Source: Jeotgalibacillus proteolyticus
Lineage (GTDB): Bacteria; Bacillota; Bacilli; Bacillales; Jeotgalibacillaceae
NCBI RefSeq assembly: GCF_002926065.1
Contig: NZ_PREZ01000002.1
Span: 372,001-436,000 of the forward strand
DNA: 64,000 bases
Direction: 5' to 3'
Below are positions 40,303 through 49,361 of this stretch, piece after piece. Every line of letters begins with the position of its first letter. The stretch's first letter is position 1. The position numbers were made by a program, and so were the translations under genes. The notes under the pieces were generated by a model. The model did not search any database. It was not told where the DNA came from and worked only from the letters and a program-made list of their open reading frames with translations.

Positions 40303-40860
40303 TTAAGCGGTTAAATAATCGTTTAGAGTTAGTTTGCTGCGCTCTGCTGCAATTTTTTCTATACGGTTTTTTACCGTTTTGTCAGAAGTTCCGAGTTGCT
40401 TGGCGGCTTCCCGGAATGAGTAAGACTTTGCGAATGCTACTAGAGCTTGGCGGCTTGGAATAGTAGCGTTCGCGATGAGTTCTAGGAGCAGTTGGCGCTG
40501 CTCTTTTTTTATTGCACGATCCTCCGGCTTTTCGTCTTCTTCTGCCCGACCATAAAATTGACAGCGCTTCAGATAATGCTGATAGGTTATTTCTTTTTGG
40601 CCGATCGTTAAGATTCTCCTGCGAAGCATCAAGTACAAAAATGGCTCAAACTCTCCTATTCCAACATCATAAATCTTAACTGCCTGAAAAAAAATTTGGT
40701 TTGCCTCAGATTCAACATCCTGTCTGCTTATCCAGTGAAGATAGGATTGTTTTTTGGCGAAGTTGAAAGCTTTTTCCGCGTACATGCCATAAAGCTCATT
40801 AAACGAATCTTCACAACCGGTTTCCTGGTAGCGTTTTATTAAGTTTTTAGTGTGTGACAT
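40303..40860 (-). CDS. sigma-70 family RNA polymerase sigma factor, accessory
   Basis: 185-residue protein with a region 2-like part (DSFNELYGMYAEKAFNFAKKQ...GEFEPFLYLMLRRRILTIGQKE) and a region 4-like HTH (SFREAAKQLGTSDKTVKNRIEKIAA). Region 3 and region 1 are absent, so it is an ECF-size alternative sigma factor. It is not one of the housekeeping or sporulation factors I know. The frame opens at 40905; AAGGAGG 7 nt before ATG 40860 decides the start. No anti-sigma gene is adjacent; the XhlA-like membrane protein is the next gene. Clostridial UviA/UviB (sigma plus holin) is a comparable pair, named here only as an analogy. Confidence 0.8.
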   Translation of the reverse strand: MSHTKNLIKRYQETGCEDSFNELYGMYAEKAFNFAKKQSYLHWISRQDVESEANQIFFQAVKIYDVGIGEFEPFLYLMLRRRILTIGQKEITYQHYLKRCQFYGRAEEDEKPEDRAIKKEQRQLLLELIANATIPSRQALVAFAKSYSFREAAKQLGTSDKTVKNRIEKIAAERSKLTLNDYLTA

Positions 40861-40905
40861 GAACGTTCCTCCTTTTATTGTTTTGTATCTATATTCAAAG
40901 CTCAA

Positions 40906-41660
40906 CAGTTTTTGCGGAATTTTTTTAAAAATATGTTAAAATTTATCTTTATATTTTTGACTAAATTCACCATTTATTTTTCTATAGAAAAACGACGCCC
41001 TTCATTTAAGAAGAACGCCGCTATTTTAACTCAAACGGGGCCGCTGATCCTGTTTTGATCAAACAGGATTAGCGGCATTTGAAATTTTATTTAGGTTAGC
41101 TGTATATCGGTTGTTTTATTTACTTCCCTTTATTTTTTGCAAATGTTTTCCCAAGGATAATTACGTGAAAATAATTTCAAGGTGAAATGAAGGAAATGAG
41201 GACATAAAGATAAATTATTACTTACTTCAACCGTACGTTTGTTCCTTGATTATACCTTAAAGTTAAAGCTGTCTCCGTCGAAGAGTGTCGATTTCAAATT
41301 GGGAAAATACTCTTTATATTTTGCTGAATTATATCTTTCCTGTAAGGTTTTTTATACATTTTTATCCAATAAACCTTGCTAATTATATAATTCTTTACTT
41401 ATCCTTATTGGGAAAAGAGACAATATCTTATAAGAGTTTTTTCATTTCCCTAGATTTTTTTTATTAAGCCTTTTTTCCTCTCAGATAACCACCTGATCTG
41501 GGAGCCGAAATTTTATGAATTTTTATTAAACGTATTATTCAAAAAAACACATAGAAAATTAATGTCAACATTTATTGTATTCGGCTTAGCTTTAATGAAG
41601 AACTAAAACTTTTAGCAAAACCGCCCTGTCTCCATATATAACCAAAGAGATCATGCATCA
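40906..41660. other. AT-rich non-coding stretch
   Basis: About 750 bp, clearly more AT-rich than its neighbours. It holds a strong hairpin (41040-41076) and no convincing gene. A 60-codon plus-strand ORF from GTG 41285 is hydrophobic, Phe/Tyr/Ile-rich, without a good SD, and is probably chance. Fragments near 41590-41660 may be the start of the decayed gene that follows. Confidence 0.6.
41040..41080. terminator. strong hairpin, terminator-like
   Basis: 16-bp stem GCCGCTGATCCTGTTT / AAACAGGATTAGCGGC (one G-U) with a 5-nt loop. Followed on plus by ATTTGAAATTTTATTT. No obvious gene ends here. Confidence 0.6.
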
Positions 41661-41662
41661 TT

Positions 41663-42119
41663 ATGGCTATCCTAAAAAAATTTGAATTGTTTAAAGCAGA
41701 GTTACTTTCTATAAAGAAAAAAAGGAGCTTCAATGTAAAAGTCCGGGTAGTGACATTTGAACAAGCGACGATCCTCCATACGGAAAAGAAACCATCATAT
41801 TTCATGTCAGCCCTTCCAGAATAAAAACGATCAGCTTTGAACATGAGGAGATCAAACTGAGGTAGAAATTAAAAGGTTTTGCCAGGAGGCTATTGCAGAT
41901 ATAAAAAAATCCTTCAGCCTTGATTTGAGTTCTTATAAATCTTATACCTATGATCAATTGAATTATATATAAAGAATAACGAAGGATATATCCTCTTAAA
42001 AGAGCAGATGGCCAAATGAGGTTTATACCGTTGAAAAGAAGAACGGTAGCTGGAAGGTTGTTGATAAGAAACGGAGTCCGGGGAAAAAGATAAAGAAAGA
42101 ATTACTCTGGTACTTGTAA
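41663..42119 (+). pseudogene. decayed gene with several frameshifts, unknown family
   Basis: Readable peptide pieces lie in different plus frames in order: MAILKKFELFKAELLSIKK, GKETIIFHVSPSRIKTISFEH, EIKRFCQEAIADIKKSFSLD, NNEGYILLKEQ, WPNEVYTVEKKNGSWKVVDK, and the end KIKKELLWYL before TAA at 42117. Internal stops and shifts break every frame, so no intact protein is made. The C-terminal part with NGSWKVVDK resembles small secreted or lipoprotein-type proteins of bacilli, but I cannot name the family. It ends just before a terminator. Confidence 0.7.
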
Positions 42120-42152
42120 TCGCAAAAGTTCAACATCCAGACAGAATAAAAA

Positions 42153-42195
42153 GCAAAAAAGATGCTGCCACATTATGTGACAGCATCTTTTATTT
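42153..42195. terminator. bidirectional terminator beside tRNA-Arg
   Basis: Stem AAAGATGCTG...CAGCATCTTT with inner CACA/TGTG pairing (42158-42190), A-run on the left, TTTT on the right. It serves the tRNA on minus and the decayed gene on plus. Confidence 0.85.
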
Positions 42196-42236
42196 ATCGA
42201 AACCTTCTCGTATCAAGGTTTAACATGTAAAAATAA

Positions 42237-42313
<77 letters not shown>

Positions 42314-42385
42314 ATTATGTAGTTTTTTTAAGGACATTTATTATTATATTAGAAGCACATTAATAAGTCAACAAGATTTTAAAAA

Positions 42386-42417
42386 AAGAAAGGCGCTACT
42401 TAAATTCACGCCTTTTC
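42386..42417 (-). terminator. ysnB terminator
   Basis: Minus-strand AAAGGCG/CGCCTTT hairpin with a T run, right after the ysnB stop. Confidence 0.8.
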
Positions 42418-42419
42418 AA

Positions 42420-42923
42420 TTATAATGAACCGCTCCAAGCTGTTATTTCACGATGCTTTTCGTCCCAAAATTGGACGCTTACTGCTTCTCCATTTTTTTC
42501 AATAATGGCATAGGATGCCTCTGTGCGGTCTCTCGGCAATAATATACTTCCCGGATTGATAAACAGACGCCCGTCTTTTATTTCAGCCCCCAGGCTATGG
42601 GAATGACCGAAACAGATGATCGACGCTTGGGCTTCTTCCGCTCTGTAGTGAATTCGATCAAGGGATTGCTTCACGCCGTAAAGATGACCATGCGTAAGAA
42701 GAATGACAGTACCTTGTACGTTAATTACTTCGTCTTCCGGGTAGCTTGAATCAAAATCACAATTTCCCCGCACCTTAACAAAGTTCTGCATTTCCTTAGA
42801 ATTAAAAGGCAGCTCGGAATCTCCGCAATGGAGCATGGCATCTACCTCACCCTCATAACGCTGTTTTAACTCAACGATTCTTTCTGTATCACTATGATTA
42901 TCACTAACCACCAGTATTTTCAT
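42420..42923 (-). CDS. ysnB: metallophosphoesterase YsnB (MJ0936 family)
   Basis: 167-residue phosphodiesterase-type protein. Metal motifs in order: VVSDNHSDT, LHCGDSE, VRGNCDF, LLTHGHLYG and FGHSHSLG, with the family ending NPGSILLPRDR. Natural substrate unknown. The stop of rdgB is 9 nt upstream of its start, so it belongs to the rph-rdgB-ysnB operon. Confidence 0.93.
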   Translation of the reverse strand: MKILVVSDNHSDTERIVELKQRYEGEVDAMLHCGDSELPFNSKEMQNFVKVRGNCDFDSSYPEDEVINVQGTVILLTHGHLYGVKQSLDRIHYRAEEAQASIICFGHSHSLGAEIKDGRLFINPGSILLPRDRTEASYAIIEKNGEAVSVQFWDEKHREITAWSGSL

Positions 42924-42932
42924 CGAATCACC

Positions 42933-43529
42933 TCAGTTTACTATTTCAGGCAGGAGCTGTGTCAGCTTATGGATTGCCTGTCCTCTGTGGCTGATGGCGC
43001 CTTTTTCCTCCCTGGACATTTGTGCAAGAGTCCGCTTTTGATCTCTGATCCAGAAAATCGGATCGTAGCCAAACCCCTCATCTCCCATCCTTTGGGTTAA
43101 AATAAGCCCTTCGCATTTTCCGGTAACTGTAATGGCTTCCTCATCAGGTTTACAGATGGCTAACGTACAGTGGAAACGTGCTGTACGTTGTGAGAAAGGG
43201 ACACCTAACAAGTTCTTTAAAACTTTATCTATATTTTTTTCGTCATTCTTTTCTGTACCTGCATAGCGTGCAGAATAAACCCCCGGCTCTCCATTTAATG
43301 CATCAATAATCAGCCCGCTGTCGTCTGCGATCGTTAATACCTGAAACTGCTTTGCGATGGCTTCTGCTTTTAATATGGCGTTTTCCTCAAAGGTTGTACC
43401 GGTTTCCTCAACATCGCCCACTTCAGGATAATCAAGCAGCGTCTTCACTGTAATGTCTAAAGGCGAAAAGAGCGCTTCGAATTCCCGTGCTTTTCCTGGA
43501 TTTTTGGTCGCGATCAGTACTTCCTTCAT
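42933..43529 (-). CDS. rdgB: dITP/XTP pyrophosphatase (RdgB/HAM1, YsnA)
   Basis: Hydrolyses non-canonical purine NTPs and so keeps inosine and xanthosine out of DNA and RNA. 198 residues. Family motifs: [34 protein letters not shown], and GFGYDPIFW. The start overlaps the rph stop by 4 nt. Confidence 0.96.
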   Translation of the reverse strand: MKEVLIATKNPGKAREFEALFSPLDITVKTLLDYPEVGDVEETGTTFEENAILKAEAIAKQFQVLTIADDSGLIIDALNGEPGVYSARYAGTEKNDEKNIDKVLKNLLGVPFSQRTARFHCTLAICKPDEEAITVTGKCEGLILTQRMGDEGFGYDPIFWIRDQKRTLAQMSREEKGAISHRGQAIHKLTQLLPEIVN

Positions 43530-44287
43530 AATGATCCAGCCTGACTGGAAGTTTTTATTAGAGAAGCTGTTTCCCCTAATGCTTCTTTTTGTTTAATGAT
43601 AATGTTTTTTATTCCCTGTTCAGCCGCTTCAAGCATGTTTAAAAGCTGCTGGTGTGAAAAGGTTGCTTCCTCCCCAGTACCCTGAAGCTCTACAAATTCA
43701 CCTGAGCCGGTCATGACCATATTCATATCAACCTCAGCTGTGCTGTCTTCAGCGTAATTTAAATCAAGTATTACCCCAAGATCGCTGCTAATTCCTACTG
43801 ACGTGGCTGCTAAATAATCCTTGATTGGAAAAGAGGATAATTCCTTTTCCTTAGCCAGATTGCCAACAGCAAGCGTCATAGCAACAAATGCACCTGTTAT
43901 AGAAGCTGTTCTTGTTCCGCCATCTGCCTGAATGACATCGCAATCAATCCAAATTGTCCGCTCGCCAATAGCTGTCAGATCAACTACAGAGCGCAATGCA
44001 CGTCCAATCAGCCGTTGAATTTCCATCGTCCGCCCCTGTACTTTTCCTTTAGAGGACTCCCGAATCGTTCTTTGTCCGGTTGCCCTTGGAAGCATGGCAT
44101 ACTCCGCTGTTACCCAGCCCTTGCCCTGGCCTCTCATAAAGGGCGGAACTCTGTCCTCAATGCTTGCTGTACAGATGACCTTAGTATCTCCGACTGAAAT
44201 CAATACGGAGCCTTCCGGATGCTTTAAATAATCAGTTTCAATTGTAATAGGGCGAAGCTCTGAAGCCTGCCGTCCATCCACTCGCAT
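43526..44287 (-). CDS. rph: ribonuclease PH
   Basis: Phosphorolytic 3'-5' exoribonuclease that trims tRNA 3' ends. 253 residues. [14 protein letters not shown] at the start, [31 protein letters not shown] and [18 protein letters not shown] mark the family. AAAGGAGG precedes the ATG. In B. subtilis gerM lies upstream; here no gerM is found between racE and rph. Confidence 0.97.
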   Translation of the reverse strand: MRVDGRQASELRPITIETDYLKHPEGSVLISVGDTKVICTASIEDRVPPFMRGQGKGWVTAEYAMLPRATGQRTIRESSKGKVQGRTMEIQRLIGRALRSVVDLTAIGERTIWIDCDVIQADGGTRTASITGAFVAMTLAVGNLAKEKELSSFPIKDYLAATSVGISSDLGVILDLNYAEDSTAEVDMNMVMTGSGEFVELQGTGEEATFSHQQLLNMLEAAEQGIKNIIIKQKEALGETASLIKTSSQAGSL

Positions 44288-44397
44288 GGATAAATCCTCC
44301 TTTTGCCGCTTAACCCTTTAAAAAGGGATACGTTTAACTCTATTTACTTTCATAGTATAACAAACTACAGGCATTCTGAAACCTATTTACAAAGCAG

Positions 44398-44430
44398 CAC
44401 AAAAAAAGCCGGGGAATTTAATTCCTCGGC
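44398..44430 (-). terminator. racE terminator overlapping its stop codon
   Basis: Minus-strand GCCGAGGAATT...CCCCGGC hairpin followed by seven T. The TAA of racE lies inside the loop region. Confidence 0.85.
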
Positions 44431-45221
44431 AGTCTGACATGTTGAATATTCAGCTCTTCGTTTTGCAGCCATTGACGCGCTACTTGTCCAAAAATTTTCG
44501 ATGATCCGGTCGTGTAGAATCGGTTTTCCTTTTTCTCATGACGGGCATTCAATTCGTTTCGGTAAGCAAGAATTGCACTTACCTCCCTTGCTGTCTCATC
44601 CCCTGAACTGATTACCGTTATGGACGGGCCCAGATACTGTTCAATAATTGGCTGCAGCAAAGGGTAATGGGTGCAGCCCAATATAAGCGTATCGATATTT
44701 GTATTTTTCAATTGAACAAGTGTTTCAGCAATGATCTTTTTCGCCATTGACCCTGCATGCTCACCGCTTTCCACAAGTGGGACAAACTTAGGGCAAGCCA
44801 AAGGAAATGTTTCGATCGATGGCCTTAGATGTGAAAGAGAGGTTTCATAAGCCTTGCTTTTAATCGTCCCAGAGGTGCCCAGGATTCCAATCCGATCATT
44901 TTTCGTATATTTAACAGCTGACCGGGCACCTGGTGAAATAACGCCAATGACCGGGATATCGAATGCAGTCTGGATCTCCTCAAGCACTACAGCAGTTGCC
45001 GTGTTACAGGCAATAACGAGCATTTTAATTTGCTGATTATATAAAAAGCGTGCCATTTCCCATGTATATTCTTTTACTTCAGAACTCGGCCTTGGCCCAT
45101 AAGGACAACGTGCAGTATCACCGACATAAACGATGTTTTCGTTTGGCAGCTGGTGCATGATTTCTTTTGCAACTGTCAGTCCGCCGATGCCTGAGTCCAT
45201 TACTCCTATTGCTTTACTCAA
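44418..45221 (-). CDS. racE: glutamate racemase
   Basis: Makes D-glutamate for peptidoglycan (and poly-gamma-glutamate in some bacilli). 267 residues. Both catalytic cysteines sit in their motifs, VIACNTATAV and LILGCTHYPLL, and the N-terminal IGVMDSGIGGLTVAKE is typical. TTG start, GAGGGG 6 nt upstream. Downstream of the MarR gene, 16 nt away. Confidence 0.96.
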   Translation of the reverse strand: MSKAIGVMDSGIGGLTVAKEIMHQLPNENIVYVGDTARCPYGPRPSSEVKEYTWEMARFLYNQQIKMLVIACNTATAVVLEEIQTAFDIPVIGVISPGARSAVKYTKNDRIGILGTSGTIKSKAYETSLSHLRPSIETFPLACPKFVPLVESGEHAGSMAKKIIAETLVQLKNTNIDTLILGCTHYPLLQPIIEQYLGPSITVISSGDETAREVSAILAYRNELNARHEKKENRFYTTGSSKIFGQVARQWLQNEELNIQHVRLPRN

Positions 45222-45237
45222 AAAAAGCCCCTCACTC

Positions 45238-45690
45238 TTATTTCATTTCGTTATGCAAACGATGAAGTCCTTTTGATAAAAGTTCTACTTCCTCGGCTGA
45301 AAAGTCTATTAATACTTCATTCAGGTAGTGCTGGCGTTTTTTTATAACTTCCTCAATAATTCTCTCGCCTTCTTTCAAAAGATGAATGCGAACAACCCTG
45401 CGATCATTTTCATCCTTTACCCTCATGACGAGCTCATTTTTTTCCATGCGGTCTACAAGATCTGTTGTTGTGCTGCATGCAAGGTACATTTTATTAGAAA
45501 GCTCCCCAATCGTCATATCGCCTTCCTCAAAAAGCCATTGCAGGGCAATAAACTGAGGAGGTGTGATCGTATAATTACTTAAGATCTCCCTGCCCTTTTG
45601 CTTAATAATACCGGATATATAACGCAGGTCTTTTTCGATCCCGGCCAGCACTTCTACAGGATGAAGCTCTTGTGTACCTTTCTTTTCCAT
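45238..45690 (-). CDS. ysmB: MarR family transcriptional regulator (YsmB)
   Basis: About 150-residue winged-HTH regulator. The DNA-binding part reads TPPQFIALQWLFEEGDMTIGELSNKMYLACSTTTDLVDRMEKNELV, then wing DENDRRVVRIHLL. Target unknown. Frame opens at 45744; AAGGAG is 12 nt before ATG 45690, the best available start. Immediately upstream of racE as in B. subtilis. Confidence 0.9.
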   Translation of the reverse strand: MEKKGTQELHPVEVLAGIEKDLRYISGIIKQKGREILSNYTITPPQFIALQWLFEEGDMTIGELSNKMYLACSTTTDLVDRMEKNELVMRVKDENDRRVVRIHLLKEGERIIEEVIKKRQHYLNEVLIDFSAEEVELLSKGLHRLHNEMK

Positions 45691-45789
45691 CTGCCATCGA
45701 CACTCCTTCGTGTTAATTCTATTATGATTGTGACGTTTTTTCATAAAAATATCAAGAATCTTTTTGTTTTAGGTACATATGTATAAATG

Positions 45790-45816
45790 TAAAAAAGGGA
45801 GGCCCCCCTTTTTTAC
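45790..45816 (-). terminator. gerE terminator
   Basis: Minus-strand AAAAAAGGG...CCCTTTTTT hairpin overlapping the gerE stop codon. Confidence 0.7.
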
Positions 45817-46043
45817 AATGAAAGTTCACCCATTCTAAGCAGTTCAACAATCGCCTGGGCTCTCCCCTTGACACCCAGCTTTTGAATTGTATTTGAAATA
45901 TGGTTTCGAACAGTTTTTTCGCTAATAAAAAGCTCACCAGCAATATCCTTTGTCGTTTTATCCTGAAGCAGTAAACCAAAAACCTCACGTTCTCTTTTCG
46001 TTAGAATAGATGACCGATTGTATTGTGACCGACTCATTTTCAA
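45813..46043 (-). CDS. gerE: late sporulation LuxR-type regulator GerE
   Basis: 76-residue, one-domain HTH regulator active late in the mother cell with sigma-K, switching coat genes on and off. LuxR-type HTH: LTKREREVFGLLLQDKTTKDIAGELFISEKTVRNHISNTIQKLGV. No receiver domain, as in B. subtilis GerE. GGGGGAAGG precedes the ATG. Located between ysmA and ysmB. Confidence 0.95.
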   Translation of the reverse strand: MKMSRSQYNRSSILTKREREVFGLLLQDKTTKDIAGELFISEKTVRNHISNTIQKLGVKGRAQAIVELLRMGELSL

Positions 46044-46129
46044 CCTTCCCCCTCGCTTGCTTAGCTGAAGCCAGTTTATCCAGTTTATGAGTCAGCAATC
46101 AAAGGAGTGCCTTGTTTTTGGAATCTATT

Positions 46130-46600
46130 TTAATTATGCTGATAATTCGTATTCAGTAATTTGTTTTTTTGATGCTCCTCCCAGGGTTTGCTTTTCCCGG
46201 TCGCTTTTAAAATCTGAACCATCGTGCCCCGTCCGGTCAGGACTGTTTTACCTTTATTATTAACCGCTCTATAGTGGATATCTACTGAAGAACCTCCGAC
46301 TGATGCTGCTTTAACGTAAATTTTTAAAGTCTCATCAAAATAGACCTGCTGAAGAAAATCGCATTGCAAATCAGCTACTACCGGGATGGTCTCAGAGTCC
46401 TTCTTCAGCCACTCCTGCATAAAGCCAATTGCTTTTAAAAATTCAATTCTAGCCTGTTCAAAATAAATAAAAGCAACTGTATTATTTAAATGTCCAAATA
46501 GATCCGTTTCTGAAAATCGCACTTTAATTTCATAATAAAAAGAAAAATCTTCTTCCCATTCTTTTAAATCGTTTATGTAGGTTTTATTCAACGCACTCAT
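46130..46600 (-). CDS. ysmA: acyl-CoA thioesterase family protein YsmA
   Basis: About 156-residue single hotdog-fold protein. 4HBT-type signature: VRFSETDLFGHLNNTVAFIYFEQAR, with the conserved Asp near residue 30. Substrate unknown. Frame opens at GTG 46612; ATG 46600 has AAGGGA close upstream and is a little more likely, though neither is ideal. It lies between gerE and sdhB. Confidence 0.85.
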   Translation of the reverse strand: MSALNKTYINDLKEWEEDFSFYYEIKVRFSETDLFGHLNNTVAFIYFEQARIEFLKAIGFMQEWLKKDSETIPVVADLQCDFLQQVYFDETLKIYVKAASVGGSSVDIHYRAVNNKGKTVLTGRGTMVQILKATGKSKPWEEHQKNKLLNTNYQHN

Positions 46601-46698
46601 TCTTCCCTTCACTTATGAATTAGTAATCATTTCATTTACTTCAGTATAACGAAAAATTTATTCGTAGACAGCTTTAAGTTTCCAGAAGGAAGTTAATA

Positions 46699-46733
46699 AA
46701 AAAGCTGCAGATGCTTTAAGCGTCTGCAGCTTT
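46699..46733 (-). terminator. sdhCAB terminator
   Basis: Minus-strand AAAGCTGCAGACGC/GCATCTGCAGCTTT hairpin with T run, just after the sdhB stop. Confidence 0.9.
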
Positions 46734-46742
46734 AATTTAATT

Positions 46743-47525
46743 TTACACTTCTGAATCGCTTCCGAAGAAGTTTCTGAACATTTGAAGGTTCGTATCACGG
46801 TTTAATGCCGCAATAGAAGTAGTTAGCGGAATCCCTTTAGGACAGGCCTGCACACAGTTTTGTGAATTACCGCAGTCGCCCAGACCGCCATCACCCATAA
46901 GAGCATTTAAACGTTCATTTTTGTTCATAGCACCTGTTGGGTGTGCATTAAACAAACGAACCTGCGAAAGTGGAGCAGGACCGATAAAGTTCGACTTGCT
47001 GTTCACATTTGGACAGGCTTCAAGACAAACACCACAGGTCATACATTTTGAAAGCTCATAAGCCCACTGTCTTCTTTTCTCCGGCATACGTGGTCCTGGA
47101 CCAAGATCGTAGGTGCCGTCGATTGGAATCCACGCTTTAACCTTTTTAAGCGAATCAAACATCCGGCTTCTATCAACCATAAGGTCACGCACGACCGGGA
47201 ATGTTTTCATAGGCTCAAGGCGAATCGGCTGTTCCAGTTGGTCTACAAGAGCTGTACACGACTGGCGGGGAGTTCCATTTATCACCATAGAGCACGCACC
47301 GCAAACTTCTTCTAAGCAGCCCATATCCCAGGCAACAGGTGTTGTTTTTTCACCTTTTTTATTAAATGGATTTCGTCGAATTTCCATTAATGCTGAAATA
47401 ACGTTCATATTCGCACGATAAGGAATCTCGAATTCTTCAAAATAAGGCGTGGAGTCAAGGTCATCTTGTCTGTAAATCTCGAATCGAATAGTTTTTTCTT
47501 CCGTCATCGTACTTGAGGCAGTCAT
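46743..47525 (-). CDS. sdhB: succinate dehydrogenase iron-sulfur subunit
   Basis: Electron-transfer subunit of complex II. 260 residues. Ferredoxin-type cysteines in MGCLEEVCGACSMVING for [2Fe-2S], then CMTCGVCLEACP and CVQACPKGIP for the [4Fe-4S] and [3Fe-4S] centres. The first ATG (47525) lies 10 nt after AAAGGAG; a second in-frame ATG (MTEEKTIRF) is farther from it. It starts right after the sdhA stop. Confidence 0.97.
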   Translation of the reverse strand: MTASSTMTEEKTIRFEIYRQDDLDSTPYFEEFEIPYRANMNVISALMEIRRNPFNKKGEKTTPVAWDMGCLEEVCGACSMVINGTPRQSCTALVDQLEQPIRLEPMKTFPVVRDLMVDRSRMFDSLKKVKAWIPIDGTYDLGPGPRMPEKRRQWAYELSKCMTCGVCLEACPNVNSKSNFIGPAPLSQVRLFNAHPTGAMNKNERLNALMGDGGLGDCGNSQNCVQACPKGIPLTTSIAALNRDTNLQMFRNFFGSDSEV

Positions 47526-47527
47526 GA

Positions 47528-49288
47528 TTACTTAGCTCCTTTCTTTTTGGAGTAATCCCGTTTACGCGGCTCGATTAGCGATACATCGACTTCCTCATAA
47601 TGGATCTCCGGTGAATTAGTTGCCGCATTAAATTTAGCCATTGTCGTTTTTAGGAACTCTTCATCATTTCTTTCCGGGAAATCAGGTTTAAAATGAGCTC
47701 CGCGGCTTTCATTTCGCTGAAGGGCACCGATAGTTACGACTCTTGCAAGATGAAGCATATTTTTCAGCTGGCGGGTAAACACAGCTCCCTGATTGCTCCA
47801 TTTATTTGTATCATTGATATTTATTCTTTCATAGCGCTCTAAAAGCTCTACAATTTTATCATCTGTTTCCTTAAGTTTATCATTATAACGAACAACGGTC
47901 ACGTTATCAGTCATCCATTCACCAAGCTCTTTATGAATCACATAAGCGTTTTCGTCGCCGTCCATTTTCATAATTTGATCCCATTTATCCTGTTCCTCCT
48001 GCACATGGCGTTCAAAAACATGCGATGGGATATCTTCAACGGTTTTCTCAAGTCCATTGATGTAGGAGACAGCATTTGGACCAGCAACCATTCCGCCATA
48101 AATGGAAGAAAGAAGGGAGTTAGCGCCAAGTCTGTTTGCTCCATGGATCGAGTAATCACACTCCCCGGCTGCAAAAAGACCAGGGATATTGGTCATTTGA
48201 TCGTAATCTACCCAAAGTCCACCCATTGAATAGTGGACAGCTGGGAAAATTTTCATCGGCAGTTTACGAGGATCGTCTCCCATGAATTTTTCATAGATTT
48301 CGATAATGCCTCCAAGCTTAATATCCAGTTCTTTAGGATCCTTATGGGACAGATCCAGGTAAACCATGTTCTCACCATTAATGCCAAGCTTTTGGAATAC
48401 ACAAACGTCAAAGATTTCACGTGTGGCAATATCCCTAGGTACCAGGTTACCGTAGGCCGGGTATTTCTCTTCGAGGAAGTACCATGGCTTGCCGTCTTTG
48501 TAAGTCCATACACGTCCGCCTTCACCGCGGGCTGATTCACTCATTAAGCGGAGTTTGTCATCGCCGGGGATGGCAGTAGGGTGAATCTGAATAAACTCGC
48601 CGTTAGCGTAATAAGCGCCCTGCTGATAGACGATGGAAGCCGCTGAACCTGTGTTGATTACCGAGTTCGTCGATTTTCCAAAGATAATTCCAGGACCGCC
48701 TGTTGCGATAATAACAGCATCTCCCGGGAATGAAAGAATTTCCATTGTCGAAAGGTTCTGCGCTACAACACCACGGCAAACTCCGTCGTCATCAAGAACA
48801 GAGCCAAGGAATTCCCAGCCCTCGTATTTCGTAACAAGACCGGCAACTTCATGACGGCGTACCTGCTCATCAAGTGCATACAATAGCTGCTGGCCTGTTG
48901 TTGCTCCTGCAAATGCTGTTCTATGGTGCTGCGTTCCACCGAAGCGGCGGAAATCAAGAAGGCCTTCAGGCGTACGGTTAAACATAACACCCATACGGTC
49001 AAGCAAATGGATAATTCCAGGTGCTGCATCACACATCGCCTTAACCGGCGGCTGGTTTGCTAAAAAGTCTCCGCCGTATACACTGTCATCAAAATGCTCC
49101 CAAGGAGAATCTCCTTCTCCTTTTGTATTTACAGCTCCGTTAATTCCACCCTGTGCGCAAACAGAGTGGGAGCGTTTTACTGGAACAAGGGAAAATAAAT
49201 CAACCGACATTCCAGCTTCTGCTGCTTTAATCGTTGCCATGAGACCCGCAAGCCCTCCACCGACAACGATGATTCTGCCTTTACTCAT
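47528..49288 (-). CDS. sdhA: succinate dehydrogenase flavoprotein subunit
   Basis: Catalytic FAD subunit, oxidises succinate to fumarate. 586 residues. FAD motif IIVVGGGLAGLMATIKAAEAG, covalent-FAD His in SHSVCAQGGINGAVN, active site HPTAIPGDDKLRLMSESARGEGG and GLFAAGECDYSIHGANRLGANS. The frame opens at 49333; AAGGAG 9 nt before ATG 49288 gives the family start. Confidence 0.98.
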   Translation of the reverse strand: MSKGRIIVVGGGLAGLMATIKAAEAGMSVDLFSLVPVKRSHSVCAQGGINGAVNTKGEGDSPWEHFDDSVYGGDFLANQPPVKAMCDAAPGIIHLLDRMGVMFNRTPEGLLDFRRFGGTQHHRTAFAGATTGQQLLYALDEQVRRHEVAGLVTKYEGWEFLGSVLDDDGVCRGVVAQNLSTMEILSFPGDAVIIATGGPGIIFGKSTNSVINTGSAASIVYQQGAYYANGEFIQIHPTAIPGDDKLRLMSESARGEGGRVWTYKDGKPWYFLEEKYPAYGNLVPRDIATREIFDVCVFQKLGINGENMVYLDLSHKDPKELDIKLGGIIEIYEKFMGDDPRKLPMKIFPAVHYSMGGLWVDYDQMTNIPGLFAAGECDYSIHGANRLGANSLLSSIYGGMVAGPNAVSYINGLEKTVEDIPSHVFERHVQEEQDKWDQIMKMDGDENAYVIHKELGEWMTDNVTVVRYNDKLKETDDKIVELLERYERININDTNKWSNQGAVFTRQLKNMLHLARVVTIGALQRNESRGAHFKPDFPERNDEEFLKTTMAKFNAATNSPEIHYEEVDVSLIEPRKRDYSKKKGAK

Positions 49289-49361
49289 TTGGACACTCTC
49301 CTTACTTAATCCACTGACTGAGCGTTTGCTCAATATTTTATTCTCATATAAAATTGTTTTC

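Noticed and set aside
41285-41467. 60-codon plus-strand hydrophobic ORF in the AT-rich stretch
   Set aside because: GTG start without SD, composition expected of translated AT-rich DNA (Phe, Tyr, Ile), and no neighbour it would belong to.
41572-41844. 90-codon minus-strand ORF
   Set aside because: It lies antisense to the frameshifted plus-strand pseudogene and has no SD or recognisable motif.
45752-45988. 78-codon minus-strand ORF overlapping gerE
   Set aside because: It is another frame of gerE and its terminator; gerE has the SD and a complete HTH.
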